64,000 nucleotides of DNA, taken from contig JANYLQ010000050.1 of NCBI GenBank assembly GCA_025363755.1, positions 196,351-260,350 on the forward strand. Reading direction: 5' to 3'. Within the stretch, counting starts at the first letter, position 1. Each line of letters begins with the position of its first letter. Below are positions 1 through 8,974 of the stretch, in pieces. Under the pieces are notes generated by a model. That model saw only the letters and a program-made list of their open reading frames with translations, was not told the DNA's origin and did no database searches. The DNA is from Hyphomicrobiales bacterium. GTDB taxonomy: Bacteria > Pseudomonadota > Alphaproteobacteria > Rhizobiales > Aestuariivirgaceae. A program made the position numbers and the translations under genes.

Positions 1-155
1 TCGTCATGTTGCTCTGCAACGAGCCCAACATACGTGAAGTTGTATTGTTCCCGATGAATCAACAAGCAGAGGATTTGTTGATGTCAGCACCCTCATCGGC
101 AACCCCAAAACAGTTGCGAGAACTCCACATCAGGCTGAATTTACCGGAAAATTAA
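1..155 (+). CDS. aspS: Aspartyl-tRNA synthetase, C-terminal end (partial)
   Basis: The open frame enters from the left edge and ends with TAA at 153-155, giving about 50 residues. It reads through [18 protein letters not shown] and ends [17 protein letters not shown], which is the characteristic C-terminus of bacterial AspS with the motif REVVxFPMNQ. AspS charges tRNA-Asp (and tRNA-Asn in non-discriminating forms) in the cytoplasm. Only the C-terminal part of the catalytic domain is visible; the start, the anticodon-binding domain and the class II motifs lie outside the window. The identification rests on recognising the sequence and is fairly firm. Confidence 0.85.
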   Translation, partial: VMLLCNEPNIREVVLFPMNQQAEDLLMSAPSSATPKQLRELHIRLNLPEN

Positions 156-221
156 CCGTCTTTTATTGATGAATCGGTAGCAATTGATTATTACGGCCCT
201 GTAATTTCAAGAGGTTCATCC

Positions 222-1073
222 ATGTTGAATAGATTTTTTGCGGCGGCCATTGCTGCAACGGTGGTCTTTGCCGCATTGCCATCCGCTAACAGCGCGACGC
301 CGACAGACGTTACAGACAGCGCGCTTATTCTGAAAAAGAAAAAGGCCGCCGATTTAAAAGCGCTAGAGGCAGAGCGTGTTGCACTTGAGATGAAAATCCA
401 AAAAGCGCGCAAAGCTGTAAATGCAAATTTGACAACAGGTTCAATTGCGCCCGTCCAAACCAAGAAGAAATCAATCGCGATCAAGACATCAGCGGCCCAA
501 GTGCCTCAAGCCCGCACGTGTACCAATTTCCTGCAATGCCTCTTCGGCAGTAGACATCGCAACGTCAATGTACAGCAGGCAAGCTTGGGCAAAGCGCCAG
601 GCATTGTGATGTCTGGCAAAACCAGCAGCCAAATTGTTGATTGGAACGAAACCAAATATCCAGTGGGTTCACTCATCGTCAAAACGCCTGAACGTGCTTT
701 GTATTTTGTATCAGGCAAGGGCGAAGCCATCCGTTATGCCGTTGGCGTTGGCCGCGAAGGCATGCAATGGAGCGGCAATTCTTCGATCGTCTCGAAACAA
801 GAATGGCCAAGCTGGACTCCGCCACAAGTGATGATCGAACGAGAAGCCTTGAAGGGACATATTATTCCGCCATTCATGGAAGGTGGCCCCGGCAATCCAC
901 TGGGTGCGCGCGCTATGTATATCGGAGGTCGCTTGTACCGCGTCCACGGCACCAACAATGAAGCCTCAATCGGCGGTGCTGTTTCATCCGGCTGCATCCG
1001 CATGATGAATGCCGACGTGATCGATCTTTATGATCGCGTAAAAGTAGGCGCGAAAATTTACGTCTATCAATAA
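222..1073 (+). CDS. L,D-transpeptidase (YkuD domain), secreted
   Basis: A 283-residue protein with an N-terminal signal peptide (about 1-25, ending near ANSA). A Lys/Ala-rich, probably coiled segment (about 35-70) leads to a C-terminal YkuD catalytic domain (about 150-283). The catalytic signature is HGTNNEASIGGAVSSGCIRM, with His242 and the nucleophile Cys258. Enzymes of this family form 3-3 crosslinks in peptidoglycan or attach proteins to it in the periplasm, and Hyphomicrobiales use them heavily. The start is supported by an AAGAGG ribosome-binding site about 8 bases upstream. It stands alone, 66 bases after aspS. The family is certain, but whether it crosslinks or anchors is not visible. 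Confidence 0.9.
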   Translation: MLNRFFAAAIAATVVFAALPSANSATPTDVTDSALILKKKKAADLKALEAERVALEMKIQKARKAVNANLTTGSIAPVQTKKKSIAIKTSAAQVPQARTCTNFLQCLFGSRHRNVNVQQASLGKAPGIVMSGKTSSQIVDWNETKYPVGSLIVKTPERALYFVSGKGEAIRYAVGVGREGMQWSGNSSIVSKQEWPSWTPPQVMIEREALKGHIIPPFMEGGPGNPLGARAMYIGGRLYRVHGTNNEASIGGAVSSGCIRMMNADVIDLYDRVKVGAKIYVYQ

Positions 1074-1101
1074 GATTTTTTACGCCCCGCTCAATATTTA
1101 T

Positions 1102-1190
1102 CCGTCACCCCAGCGAAGGCTGGGGTCCAGCTAGCAACAAATTGAAATTTACAAGGAAAGCTGGATGCCAGCGTCCGCTGGCATGACGAT
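1102..1190. repeat. Two-hairpin REP-like extragenic repeat, copy 1
   Basis: Two hairpins, CCCCAGC-gaag-GCTGGGG (1108-1125) and TGCCAGC-gtcc-GCTGGCA (1166-1183), are enclosed by CCGTCA and TGACG ends. The layout matches a second copy at 51651-51726 and a shorter one at 1843-1877. It lies just after the L,D-transpeptidase stop codon and may end or protect that transcript. Confidence 0.7.
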
Positions 1191-1220
1191 TAAAAAAATG
1201 AAACTAGAATCGAGAAATGA

Positions 1221-1253
1221 AAAACCCCGGAGGCGAAAGCCATCCGGGGTTTT
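1221..1253 (-). terminator. Intrinsic terminator of the small histone-like gene
   Basis: The stem CCCCGG (1225-1230) pairs with CCGGGG (1244-1249), extended by A/T flanks. Read on the minus strand it is followed by TTTTT, so it should stop transcription of the gene at 1282-1386. It also forms in the plus direction. Confidence 0.75.
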
Positions 1254-1281
1254 GACTCTTTAAAAAAGAGCGCTGGAAGAA

Positions 1282-1386
1282 TTACTTCTTCTTAGCAGCA
1301 GCCTTCTTCTTTGCAGCAGGCTTCTTAGCAGCCTTCTTTGCAGCTTTCTTAGCAGGTTTTTTCGCAGCTTTTTTCGCAGCAGCCAT
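1282..1386 (-). CDS. Small Lys/Ala/Pro-rich histone H1-like protein
   Basis: A 34-residue ORF that consists only of Met, Ala, Lys and Pro. It starts MAAAKKAAKKPAKKAAKK and ends AAAKKK before TAA. Sixteen of its 34 residues are lysine. The composition and the AAKK/PAKK repeats resemble the tails of eukaryotic histone H1 and bacterial H1-like proteins, so binding to DNA or RNA is the likely role, by inference only. That it is a real gene is supported by an AGGAG ribosome-binding site 8 bases before ATG (CTAGGAGAGAACACT) and by a strong terminator 29 bases after the stop codon. No globular domain exists. Because it is repetitive and very short, automatic gene callers may miss it. Confidence 0.75.
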   Translation of the reverse strand: MAAAKKAAKKPAKKAAKKAAKKPAAKKKAAAKKK

Positions 1387-1598
1387 AGTGTTCTCTCCTA
1401 GAGATTGATTGTTAATGCCCCACAACGCAGGCCGTACAGACTTGTAACAAACGTCAACAGAAATATATTTTTTTGTTTTCGCTCGTAACTGAAAACATAT
1501 CTGAACCCGTTTGTGTGATTCGGCAATATGCCGACTACATCTTGTGTATCGCGCTCACATGACTAACAAATGGTAAATAATTTCAGGTTCGAAAGTTG

Positions 1599-1679
1599 AT
1601 CAGTATACTGATGAATACAAAAATTCATTTTAATACCATAAAATAATGCTTTTTGCATTATCATCAGTATACGGATGAA
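1599..1679. promoter_or_regulatory. Pair of palindromic operator-like sites
   Basis: ATCAGTATACTGATGAA at 1599-1615 contains a perfect 14-base palindrome. ATCAGTATACGGATGAA at 1663-1679 differs at one base and has the same orientation. The spacing is 64 bases. They lie about 210-290 bases upstream of the small histone-like gene. No regulator can be named. Confidence 0.45.
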
Positions 1680-1842
1680 ATAAATTTTTGCAGGACAATT
1701 GCGTTCACGCATTGCTACCCAAAAACGTTTTCCACAATTTTTTTTGAAAATAGTTCCATCGAGTGCTGATTCATTGCGTTTAAAACTCTGGATCACAACT
1801 CTAAAGCTTAAATAGTCGACAGCAAATCCGCTCTCTAATATC

Positions 1843-1877
1843 CCGTCATTCCCGCGATGTCGGGGGCGGGCATGACG
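1843..1877. repeat. Short REP-like hairpin, copy 2
   Basis: CCGTCATTCCCGC and GCGGGCATGACG form one hairpin with the same CCGTCAT/ATGACG ends as the elements at 1102 and 51651. It looks like a single-hairpin or decayed version. Confidence 0.6.
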
Positions 1878-1926
1878 ATTTAAATTAATAGAGCCATCTA
1901 AAACGATCAGAGTCCAGACACAAAAA

Positions 1927-1946
1927 AGCCGGGATCACTCCCGGCT
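1927..1946 (-). terminator. Intrinsic terminator of nrdJ
   Basis: AGCCGGGA pairs with TCCCGGCT around a TCAC loop. On the minus strand it is followed by a run of T. It lies 23 bases past the nrdJ stop codon. Confidence 0.85.
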
Positions 1947-1969
1947 CCTTCAATTCACTTGAATTAATA

Positions 1970-4900
1970 TTACGAACACCCACTCGTAGAACCACACGTA
2001 TCACACTTCAAACACGTGCCGTTGCGCACCATGGTATAGTTGCCGCATTCGCCGCAATTGTCGCCTTCATAACCTTTCATGCGCGCTTGCGCACGCGGGT
2101 CCATTTGCGGAGCGGGGGCTGACACTGCTTCATAAGCGTAAGCAGGTGCAGGTGTCTCGGCCAAAGCCAAGCTGCCAACAGTTTCCGCCGCGCGCATCAA
2201 CAAGGCGTGTGATGGTGATTGTGACGGAGCAGCCGAAGCTTGCGGCATCACCACAACATTAGCGAGGTTTTGCTTGCGCACGAAGCCAGCAGACACAAAG
2301 CGCTGGGCTGGAGCAGTTTTTGGCTCTTCATCGCCAACACCCTTGCCCAAAGCGTCAAAGCCCATTTCTGAAGCTTCAACATGAGCAAGCTCATGACGAC
2401 CTAGATAAGACACGGCAAGTTCACGGAACACATAGTCAAGGATCGAGGTTGCGTTCTTGATGGACTCGTTGCCCTGAACCATGCCCGCAGGCTCAAACTT
2501 GGTGAATGTAAATGCATCCACAAATTCTTCGAGCGGCACACCATATTGCAGACCAACCGACACAGCGATGGCAAAATTATTCATCATGGCGCGAAGAGCA
2601 GCACCTTCCTTGTGCATATCGATAAAGATTTCACCAAGCTTGCCATCATCATATTCGCCAGTGCGCAAATAAACCTTATGCCCACCCACAACAGCTTTTT
2701 GTGTGTAGCCCTTACGACGGCCGGGAAGCTTGTCGCGTGATTGCGCACGTTCAACAATCTTCTCAACAATCTTTTCAACGAACACTTCAACGCGTTGTTG
2801 CGGTGCCTTGGTCATCAAGGTCTCAACAGCGTCAACATCTTCATCATCCTCGTCAGCAATCAGCTGCGAAGACAATGGCTGCGAAAGCTTTGAACCATCG
2901 CGGTACAAAGCATTCGCCTTAACGCCCAGCTTCCAAGACAGCATATAAGACGCCGCACACTCCTCAACTGAAGCATCATTCGGCATATTGATGGTCTTCG
3001 AAATCGCACCCGAGATAAATGGCTGCGATGCCGCCATCATGCGAATGTGGCTTTCAACTGAAAGAAAGCGCTTACCAATGCGGCCACAAGGGTTGGCACA
3101 ATCAAACACCGGCAAATGTTCTTCCTTTAGACCAGGCGCTTGCTCCAAAGTCATCGCACCGCAAACATGCACATTGGCCTTATCAATATCAGCGCGTGAG
3201 AAGCCCAGATGAGCCAACATATCAAACGAGAAGTCATTGAGTTGCGCATCAGTCAACTTCAAAACATTCTTACAGAAGTCCTCACCAATGGCCCATTTGT
3301 TAAACACGAACTTGATGTCGAAAGCTGAGGCCAAACCGCCCTCAATCTTGGCAATCTGCTCATCACCAAAACCCTTGGCCTTCAACTGAGCATGGTTGAG
3401 CGCTGGCGCATCCGACAATGTGCCATGACCGACAGCGTAACCGATGATTTTTTCAATCTGTTCGGCAGTGTAGCCTAACGTGCGGAGTGCTTCAGGAACC
3501 GCTTGGTTGATGATCTTGAAATAACCACCACCCGCCAGCTTCTTGAACTTCACCAATGCAAAGTCAGGTTCAATACCTGTGGTATCGCAATCCATCACCA
3601 AGCCGATTGTGCCAGTAGGTGCCACAACAGTTGACTGCGCATTGCGGTAACCATGGGCTTCCCCCATCTCAACAGCCAGATCCCAAGCGCGGCGAGCCGC
3701 AGCAATCAGAGACTTATCCTTGATGTCATTCTCGTCTAAAGGCACTGGCGCAGTGCGTACACCCTCATAACCAACAGCAGCACCATAGGTCGCACGGCGA
3801 TGATTGCGCATCACGCGCAGCATGTGCTCGCGGTTTTTGGCAAAGCCGGCAAATGGGCCAAGCTCCTTGGCCATTTCAGCTGACGTTGCATAAGAAACAC
3901 CAGTCATAATGGCAGAAATAGCAGCGCAAATGCCGCGGCCTTCATGGCTGTCATAGGGAATGCCTGCAATCATCAATAAGCCGCCGATGTTTGCAAAGCC
4001 CAAACCGAGCGTGCGATATTCATAAGACAGACGTGCAATTTCCTTGGAAGGGAACTGTGCCATCATCACCGAGATTTCCAGAACCAGCGTCCACAAACGA
4101 ACCGCATGTTCAAACGAAGCAATGTCAAACTTGTTCGAGTTAGCTTCGCGGAACTGCAACAGATTGAGTGAAGCAAGGTTACAGGCCGTATCATCCAAGA
4201 ACATATATTCCGAGCAAGGATTAGACGCGCGAATCTCGCCGGATGCAGGGCAGGTGTGCCAATCATTGATCGTTGAATGGAACTGAATGCCCGGATCAGC
4301 CGATGCCCAAGCGGCATGACCAATCTTATCCCAAAGCTCAGCAGCTTTAAGAGTCTTGAACACTTTACCATTGGTGCGGTTCAGCAGGTTCCAATCGCCG
4401 TTCTTTTCAACAGCATCCAGAAACTCATCGGTCACTCGAACCGAGTTGTTGGAATTCTGGCCTGAAACAGTCCGGTAAGCTTCGCCGTCCCAATCCGTAT
4501 CATAAGTATCAAACTCAATGTCCTTATAACCTTGCTTGGCAAACTGAATCACACGCTTGGTGTAATTATCAGGCACCATGTTCTTGCGGGCTTCTTTAAC
4601 AGCGCGCTTGAGGGCAGGGTTCTTTTCAATCTCAAAACAATCCGTGCCGGGGCCTTCGCAATTCACACAAGCCTTCATAATGGCAGTCAGGCACTTCTTG
4701 ACGATCTTGGAACCGGTAACGAGCGAGGCAACCTTCTCCTCTTCCTTCACCTTCCACATGACATAGTTTTCAACATCGGGATGATCGACATCAACCACCA
4801 CCATTTTAGCCGCGCGGCGCGTTGTGCCACCAGATTTAATGGCACCAGCAGCCCGGTCACCAATTTTAAGGAAGCTCATCAATCCCGATGATCTGCCGCC

Positions 4901-5641
4901 GCCGGAAAGCTTTTCGCCCTCGCCTCGCAGTGACGAGAAGTTTGAGCCCGTGCCAGAACCATACTTAAACAGACGCGCTTCGCGCACCCACAAGTCCATG
5001 ATCCCGCCTTCATTCACCAGATCATCAGAAACAGATTGAATAAAGCAAGCATGTGGTTGCGGATGCTCATAAGCCGTCTTGGATTTTGTCAGCTTGCCCG
5101 TTTCATGGTCAACATAATGATGCCCCTGTGATGGGCCATCAATGCCATAAGCCCAATGCAGACCAGTGTTAAACCACTGTGGCGAATTCGGCGCACATTT
5201 TTGCGTCGCCAGCATGAAACACTGCTCGTTATAAAATGCGAGAGCATCTTCCTCAGTGTTGAAATATTTGCCCTTCCAGCCCCAATAAGTCCAAGTCCCA
5301 GCAAGGCGGTTGAACACTTCTTGTGCGCTGTGCTCACCTGTCGTGCGCTCCTTCAAAGGCAAATGCGCCATTGCTTCATCATCAGCAACCGAGCGCCACA
5401 ACCAAGATGGAACAGTTTCTTCCTCAACGCGCTTGAGAATCTTGGGCACACCGGCCTTGCGGAAATACTTCTGCGCGAGAATGTCTGTTGCCACTTGGCT
5501 CCATGTGGAAGGAACTTCAATGTCATCTAATCGAAATACGATTGAGCCATCAGGGTTCTTAATTTCGCTCACGGCTTTGCGGAACTCGAGTCCTGCATAA
5601 GAGCCTTCGCCTGCCTTGGTATATTTGCGCTCAATTTTCAT
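1970..5641 (-). CDS. nrdJ: Vitamin B12-dependent (class II) ribonucleotide reductase
   Basis: A 1223-residue protein of the usual length for the long proteobacterial NrdJ. It reduces ribonucleotides to deoxyribonucleotides using adenosylcobalamin, with or without oxygen. The barrel motif [20 protein letters not shown] holds Cys476, and [19 protein letters not shown] follows later. The C-terminal TSCPD-type region leads to a Cys-rich tail ([20 protein letters not shown] then CGSTSGCS), which probably carries electrons from thioredoxin. The start is preceded by GGGG seven bases upstream. It is monocistronic, with a terminator downstream and two NrdR-box-like sites upstream. No class Ia or III genes occur in the window, so the cell needs cobalamin for this enzyme. 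Confidence 0.95.
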   Translation of the reverse strand: MKIERKYTKAGEGSYAGLEFRKAVSEIKNPDGSIVFRLDDIEVPSTWSQVATDILAQKYFRKAGVPKILKRVEEETVPSWLWRSVADDEAMAHLPLKERTTGEHSAQEVFNRLAGTWTYWGWKGKYFNTEEDALAFYNEQCFMLATQKCAPNSPQWFNTGLHWAYGIDGPSQGHHYVDHETGKLTKSKTAYEHPQPHACFIQSVSDDLVNEGGIMDLWVREARLFKYGSGTGSNFSSLRGEGEKLSGGGRSSGLMSFLKIGDRAAGAIKSGGTTRRAAKMVVVDVDHPDVENYVMWKVKEEEKVASLVTGSKIVKKCLTAIMKACVNCEGPGTDCFEIEKNPALKRAVKEARKNMVPDNYTKRVIQFAKQGYKDIEFDTYDTDWDGEAYRTVSGQNSNNSVRVTDEFLDAVEKNGDWNLLNRTNGKVFKTLKAAELWDKIGHAAWASADPGIQFHSTINDWHTCPASGEIRASNPCSEYMFLDDTACNLASLNLLQFREANSNKFDIASFEHAVRLWTLVLEISVMMAQFPSKEIARLSYEYRTLGLGFANIGGLLMIAGIPYDSHEGRGICAAISAIMTGVSYATSAEMAKELGPFAGFAKNREHMLRVMRNHRRATYGAAVGYEGVRTAPVPLDENDIKDKSLIAAARRAWDLAVEMGEAHGYRNAQSTVVAPTGTIGLVMDCDTTGIEPDFALVKFKKLAGGGYFKIINQAVPEALRTLGYTAEQIEKIIGYAVGHGTLSDAPALNHAQLKAKGFGDEQIAKIEGGLASAFDIKFVFNKWAIGEDFCKNVLKLTDAQLNDFSFDMLAHLGFSRADIDKANVHVCGAMTLEQAPGLKEEHLPVFDCANPCGRIGKRFLSVESHIRMMAASQPFISGAISKTINMPNDASVEECAASYMLSWKLGVKANALYRDGSKLSQPLSSQLIADEDDEDVDAVETLMTKAPQQRVEVFVEKIVEKIVERAQSRDKLPGRRKGYTQKAVVGGHKVYLRTGEYDDGKLGEIFIDMHKEGAALRAMMNNFAIAVSVGLQYGVPLEEFVDAFTFTKFEPAGMVQGNESIKNATSILDYVFRELAVSYLGRHELAHVEASEMGFDALGKGVGDEEPKTAPAQRFVSAGFVRKQNLANVVVMPQASAAPSQSPSHALLMRAAETVGSLALAETPAPAYAYEAVSAPAPQMDPRAQARMKGYEGDNCGECGNYTMVRNGTCLKCDTCGSTSGCS

Positions 5642-6101
5642 TTTTTAACCCCAGTATTCTCTAAAATTATCCCCGCAAGCACACAAATATGCTCACGGAG
5701 CCCCCGAACCCCATGTTCAACGCCAAATTCCTGATTGGTGGACATTGCCACCCCAACGCGTGCTGACTATCGTCTTGAACTTACGCAGAAAACCGACATT
5801 TCAATCTGCATTCCGCTGCACGACCTTGGATTTAGAAACTAATACAAACCGCATGATCGCGTCAATAGCTAGTGTGTTAACGAGAAGTAAACACCACCTA
5901 TTGTGTCCACAGACTTCGATGTCTTGTTGATAACATCAGCATCGCCCGATTCTGGGGCCAAGCTCAAGTGTTACATCAGTTTAATCCGCAACAAGCAGTT
6001 GGCGGTGGAGTATGAAACGATGGGGTCTTGACAACACGTCAAGCCCAAGTGAGCAGAATTGAAAAAAATATTCTTTTGCAAAGTGGAGGTCGAATGCACT
6101 C
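5642..6101. other. 460-bp intergenic region upstream of nrdJ
   Basis: No gene is supported here. It carries the candidate nrdJ promoter and NrdR boxes (5839-5906). A small hairpin, GCACTC/GAGTGC (6096-6110), spans the stop codon of the upstream MFS gene but has no T run. Confidence 0.6.
5839..5906 (-). promoter_or_regulatory. Candidate nrdJ promoter with tandem NrdR boxes
   Basis: Two 16-base sites resemble the NrdR box consensus acaCwAtATaTwGtgt: ACACCACCTATTGTGT at 5891-5906 (13 of 16) and CGTCAATAGCTAGTGT at 5860-5875 (11 of 16). Their starts are 31 bases apart, the three-helical-turn spacing typical of NrdR pairs. On the minus strand the gene-proximal box overlaps a possible -35 TTGACG (5860-5865), with TATTAG (5839-5844) as a weak -10 at short spacing. 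NrdR represses ribonucleotide reductase genes when dATP is high. Confidence 0.6.
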
Positions 6102-7685
6102 TTAGAGTGCAGAGCTCTGGCCATCTCTCAAGCTCTGCGCGAGTTTAGACAAAGGCAGCGCACTTTGTACATGGCCCATCCAGAAGAGAATCGGAAAAGC
6201 CAGCAAACACATGCCTCCCAGCAACATCCAAGCTTCATTAATGGCCCAGGCTATGCCTGCTGCCTGCAAGCTGTCGCTGATCCCCAGCATCCCGGCAAAA
6301 TCATCAATTGTCGGAAGGTCAGCCACAGGCATCCCGAGAATTTTAGCCGCGGCGTCTGGGCTGGTCTGCATCAACTCCTTAATGGCATCGACATGCTCAG
6401 GCGCCCTGCTGAAAATCACCGTATCAACCAGCGCAATGCCAATCGCACCGCCAATATTGCGTGCCACGTTAAAAATGCCGCTGGCATCACCGATTTTATC
6501 GAGTGGAACCAAAGCCAAGGCAAATCGAATGGGCGGCAATATGCACATTGAAATCGCTACCCCACGAACAACTTGCGGCCAGAACATGGCATCATAATCA
6601 GTGGCAACGTTTTGGTTGGTGCTCATAAATAAGCCAACAGCAAACATGCCAAACCCCAATGCTGAAAGCAGCCTGGCATCAACATGGCGGTCAATTTGAA
6701 TGATGATAGGCGCTGAAATCAACTGAGCAATGCCAGTCACCAGCGTCACCAAGCCGATTTCTAACGGCCCATGCCCGCGAACAAAAGCCAGAAACACTGG
6801 CATTAAAAACACTGAACTAAACAAACAAAGCCCAAGTACAAAACTCAGCGCACAGCCATAAGCCAACGCGCGGTCTTCAAGCAGGTGAAACATAATCGCT
6901 GGGTGAGGACGCTTCCACATCCAAACGGAACTAACAACCGACAAAGCAAACCAACCCAACACATAAATACTCAGCCAGCCATTCGTTGGCGCGTCTTTGA
7001 GTCCAATGAGTAAAGCTGTCAGAGCAACGGCCATCAACACCAACGAAAACCAATCGAGCGTTTTCATAAATTTCAGGCCCAATTCGCCCCTCGGCAATGT
7101 CAGATATCCGACCACCACCGCGATAATCCCAGGCACCACATTGATGAGAAACAGCCAATGCCAAGTATAGTGCTCCGTCAGCCAGCCTCCCGCCATTGGC
7201 CCCACGGTCGGTGCCAGAACGGCCAGAAAACCACCAGTCGTTGTGGCAATGCTTTGTTGAATTCCCTTTGGAAATAGGAGGAAAATTCCTGAAAACACCA
7301 AGGGAATTAGAACGCCACCACTGAACCCTTGCAAAACCCGCCAAGACAATAAATCCGCAAATCCAAAACTGAAAGCACATCCAACAGAGGCAAATGTAAA
7401 CATCAACAGCGAACCTGCAAATAGACGCCGCATCGAAAACACGCGCATCAAAAGCCCGGTCATCGGAATGGCAATCGATTCGGCAATCAAATAACTGGTT
7501 TGAACCCAGCTCATTTGTTCTGCGCCAATGTTCAATGCCTTCTCGATCACAGGCAGTGCTGTCACCACCACCTGAATGTCCAAAATGGCCATGAACATAC
7601 CGATGCAACAGGCCACAAAGCCAAGCCAGCGCGGGATGAGAGGTATTTGAAAGTGATTTACGTTCATGGGCTTGGCCTCGTTCAC
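6102..7685 (-). CDS. MFS drug:H+ antiporter, DHA2 (EmrB/QacA) family, 14 TM
   Basis: A 527-residue polytopic membrane protein. Helix 1 carries the DHA2 pattern ILDIQVVVTALPVIEKAL (about 34-51), and the length and hydrophobic spacing fit 14 transmembrane segments. Relatives expel drugs, dyes or peptides using the proton gradient. No EmrA-like membrane-fusion partner is adjacent. Its start overlaps the end of the M16 gene at 7682 by four bases, so it is translationally coupled as the last gene of a three-gene operon. That hints that its substrate is related to the two secreted peptidases, but the substrate cannot be read from sequence. Confidence 0.88.
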   Translation of the reverse strand: MNEAKPMNVNHFQIPLIPRWLGFVACCIGMFMAILDIQVVVTALPVIEKALNIGAEQMSWVQTSYLIAESIAIPMTGLLMRVFSMRRLFAGSLLMFTFASVGCAFSFGFADLLSWRVLQGFSGGVLIPLVFSGIFLLFPKGIQQSIATTTGGFLAVLAPTVGPMAGGWLTEHYTWHWLFLINVVPGIIAVVVGYLTLPRGELGLKFMKTLDWFSLVLMAVALTALLIGLKDAPTNGWLSIYVLGWFALSVVSSVWMWKRPHPAIMFHLLEDRALAYGCALSFVLGLCLFSSVFLMPVFLAFVRGHGPLEIGLVTLVTGIAQLISAPIIIQIDRHVDARLLSALGFGMFAVGLFMSTNQNVATDYDAMFWPQVVRGVAISMCILPPIRFALALVPLDKIGDASGIFNVARNIGGAIGIALVDTVIFSRAPEHVDAIKELMQTSPDAAAKILGMPVADLPTIDDFAGMLGISDSLQAAGIAWAINEAWMLLGGMCLLAFPILFWMGHVQSALPLSKLAQSLRDGQSSAL

Positions 7686-8974
7686 TGTGCCACTACCACA
7701 ATTGGTTTTTCAGAAAAATAGCGTTTTAAAACCGTAGGATCGTTCAAGTTCACAGTCCGAATCACATCAGGAAGACTGGCGATCTCAGCGACACTCCAAT
7801 GACCTGTCCTGTAGTCCCTCAGCATGCCAGCAAAATTCTCGTGATTGCGCGATAACACGTTGAGCGACTGCAGTTGTTCCACGCGCGCATTTTCAACTTC
7901 TTCAGCATTTGGCCCTTCATTGCGGAATTTATCCCATGATTTTGCAATCAGAGCCAAGGTTCCGCTTACATTGACCGTGCTGATCCGCCCGCGAATACTG
8001 TTTACGGTCAGTGCCTCGTAAAAATTTATGGAGGGCTGCAAACCATAGGTGGCCGCCGTTCCTTCACGAATATCTTTGAACAACCGAGATTTCTGATCGC
8101 CCGAAAATATGCTGCTCAACATATAGCCCGCAATCCAGTCTCTTAAAGCAATATCGCGTGGAAAAACTGAACCAACCACAAGTGAGGCCTGGCCGCTTTT
8201 ATCACCGCTCAAAAAAATCGGACCAGCAGGCGGCGTTTCAAATTGCGCAACGGGAACAGGTTTCAGTTCTGAATTCTGAGGTAACCCGTCCAGCAGCTTA
8301 TCAACCAAACTGCCAGCGTGGGCCTGGTCAACATTGCCAACCACACTGACGATCACATCTTTTAAATTCAAATGGGACTTCAACCATGGCTTTAAGTCTC
8401 CAGGCTTAACTGCAATAATGTTTTCAGGCTTTGGCGCAAAATAGTTCAAATAGGGGTGGGCCCCAATCGCGTTCTCAAAAAATGCTTTTTGAATTGCGGC
8501 CTCTGGATAGATTGATGATTCCTCTGACCGGCGTGCCATTGTATCGCGTTTCCGCATAAATCGGCTTTCGGGCAAATCTGGATGTCTTAAAATCGAATTG
8601 ATCAATTCCACGGCGCCATCAATACCTCGGGTTGGCGCCGACACAGCTCCATAGGTTTGGTCAGGCGTGGCATCAATTGAGAAATTTGCCCCCACATCCT
8701 GCAAAGATTCATAAAGCTCTGAGGATGATTTCCCGTCTGCACCTTCATACAACATGGAAAGTGCAAGTGGTCCAGTGGCCGTGCCATTTGCGCCATCGCA
8801 TGCCGTGCCGCAATCAAAAGCCAGAGCAATCGCAACCGTATCTTGCGTATCCGAATTAAAATAAATGACGGGGATGCCGTGAGGCGTTTTAAATTCAATA
8901 AGGGGAATATTGCCAGCAGCTGCCGCAAAAGCTGTTGCCCACAACGTGAAGAGAATAAAGAACGTTCTCATCAT
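7682..8974 (-). CDS. Secreted M16-family peptidase homologue, zinc motif missing
   Basis: A 430-residue protein with a signal peptide (about 1-20, MMRTFFILFTLWATAFAAAA) and two M16 domains. At the place of the zinc motif HxxEH it reads GTATGPLALSMLYEG, so it cannot bind the catalytic zinc. In bacterial M16B systems such inactive chains pair with an active one to form a heterodimer, and the non-catalytic member often supplies substrate-binding residues. The active partner is the gene just upstream, overlapping by four bases (8971-8974). The location is probably the periplasm. The pairing is inferred from gene order and family precedent. Confidence 0.88.
   Translation of the reverse strand: MMRTFFILFTLWATAFAAAAGNIPLIEFKTPHGIPVIYFNSDTQDTVAIALAFDCGTACDGANGTATGPLALSMLYEGADGKSSSELYESLQDVGANFSIDATPDQTYGAVSAPTRGIDGAVELINSILRHPDLPESRFMRKRDTMARRSEESSIYPEAAIQKAFFENAIGAHPYLNYFAPKPENIIAVKPGDLKPWLKSHLNLKDVIVSVVGNVDQAHAGSLVDKLLDGLPQNSELKPVPVAQFETPPAGPIFLSGDKSGQASLVVGSVFPRDIALRDWIAGYMLSSIFSGDQKSRLFKDIREGTAATYGLQPSINFYEALTVNSIRGRISTVNVSGTLALIAKSWDKFRNEGPNAEEVENARVEQLQSLNVLSRNHENFAGMLRDYRTGHWSVAEIASLPDVIRTVNLNDPTVLKRYFSEKPIVVVAQ

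Larger units (their letters stand above)
1387..1969. other. 583-bp intergenic region with tandem operator-like palindromes
   Basis: AT-rich and without a convincing gene; a 77-codon minus frame at 1563-1796 has no recognisable protein character. It contains two related 17-base sites at 1599-1615 and 1663-1679, a REP-like hairpin at 1843-1877 and the nrdJ terminator at 1927-1946. The promoter of the small histone-like gene must lie here. Confidence 0.6.

Noticed and set aside
1563-1796. 77-codon minus-strand frame in the intergenic region
   Set aside because: No ribosome-binding site, no recognisable domain, and it spans the palindromic regulatory sites; the amino acid content looks like AT-rich non-coding DNA.
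5642-5950. Possible cobalamin riboswitch upstream of nrdJ
   Set aside because: I looked for the B12-box (GCCACTG-like) and its flanking helices and found none; the NrdR-like sites explain the region better.
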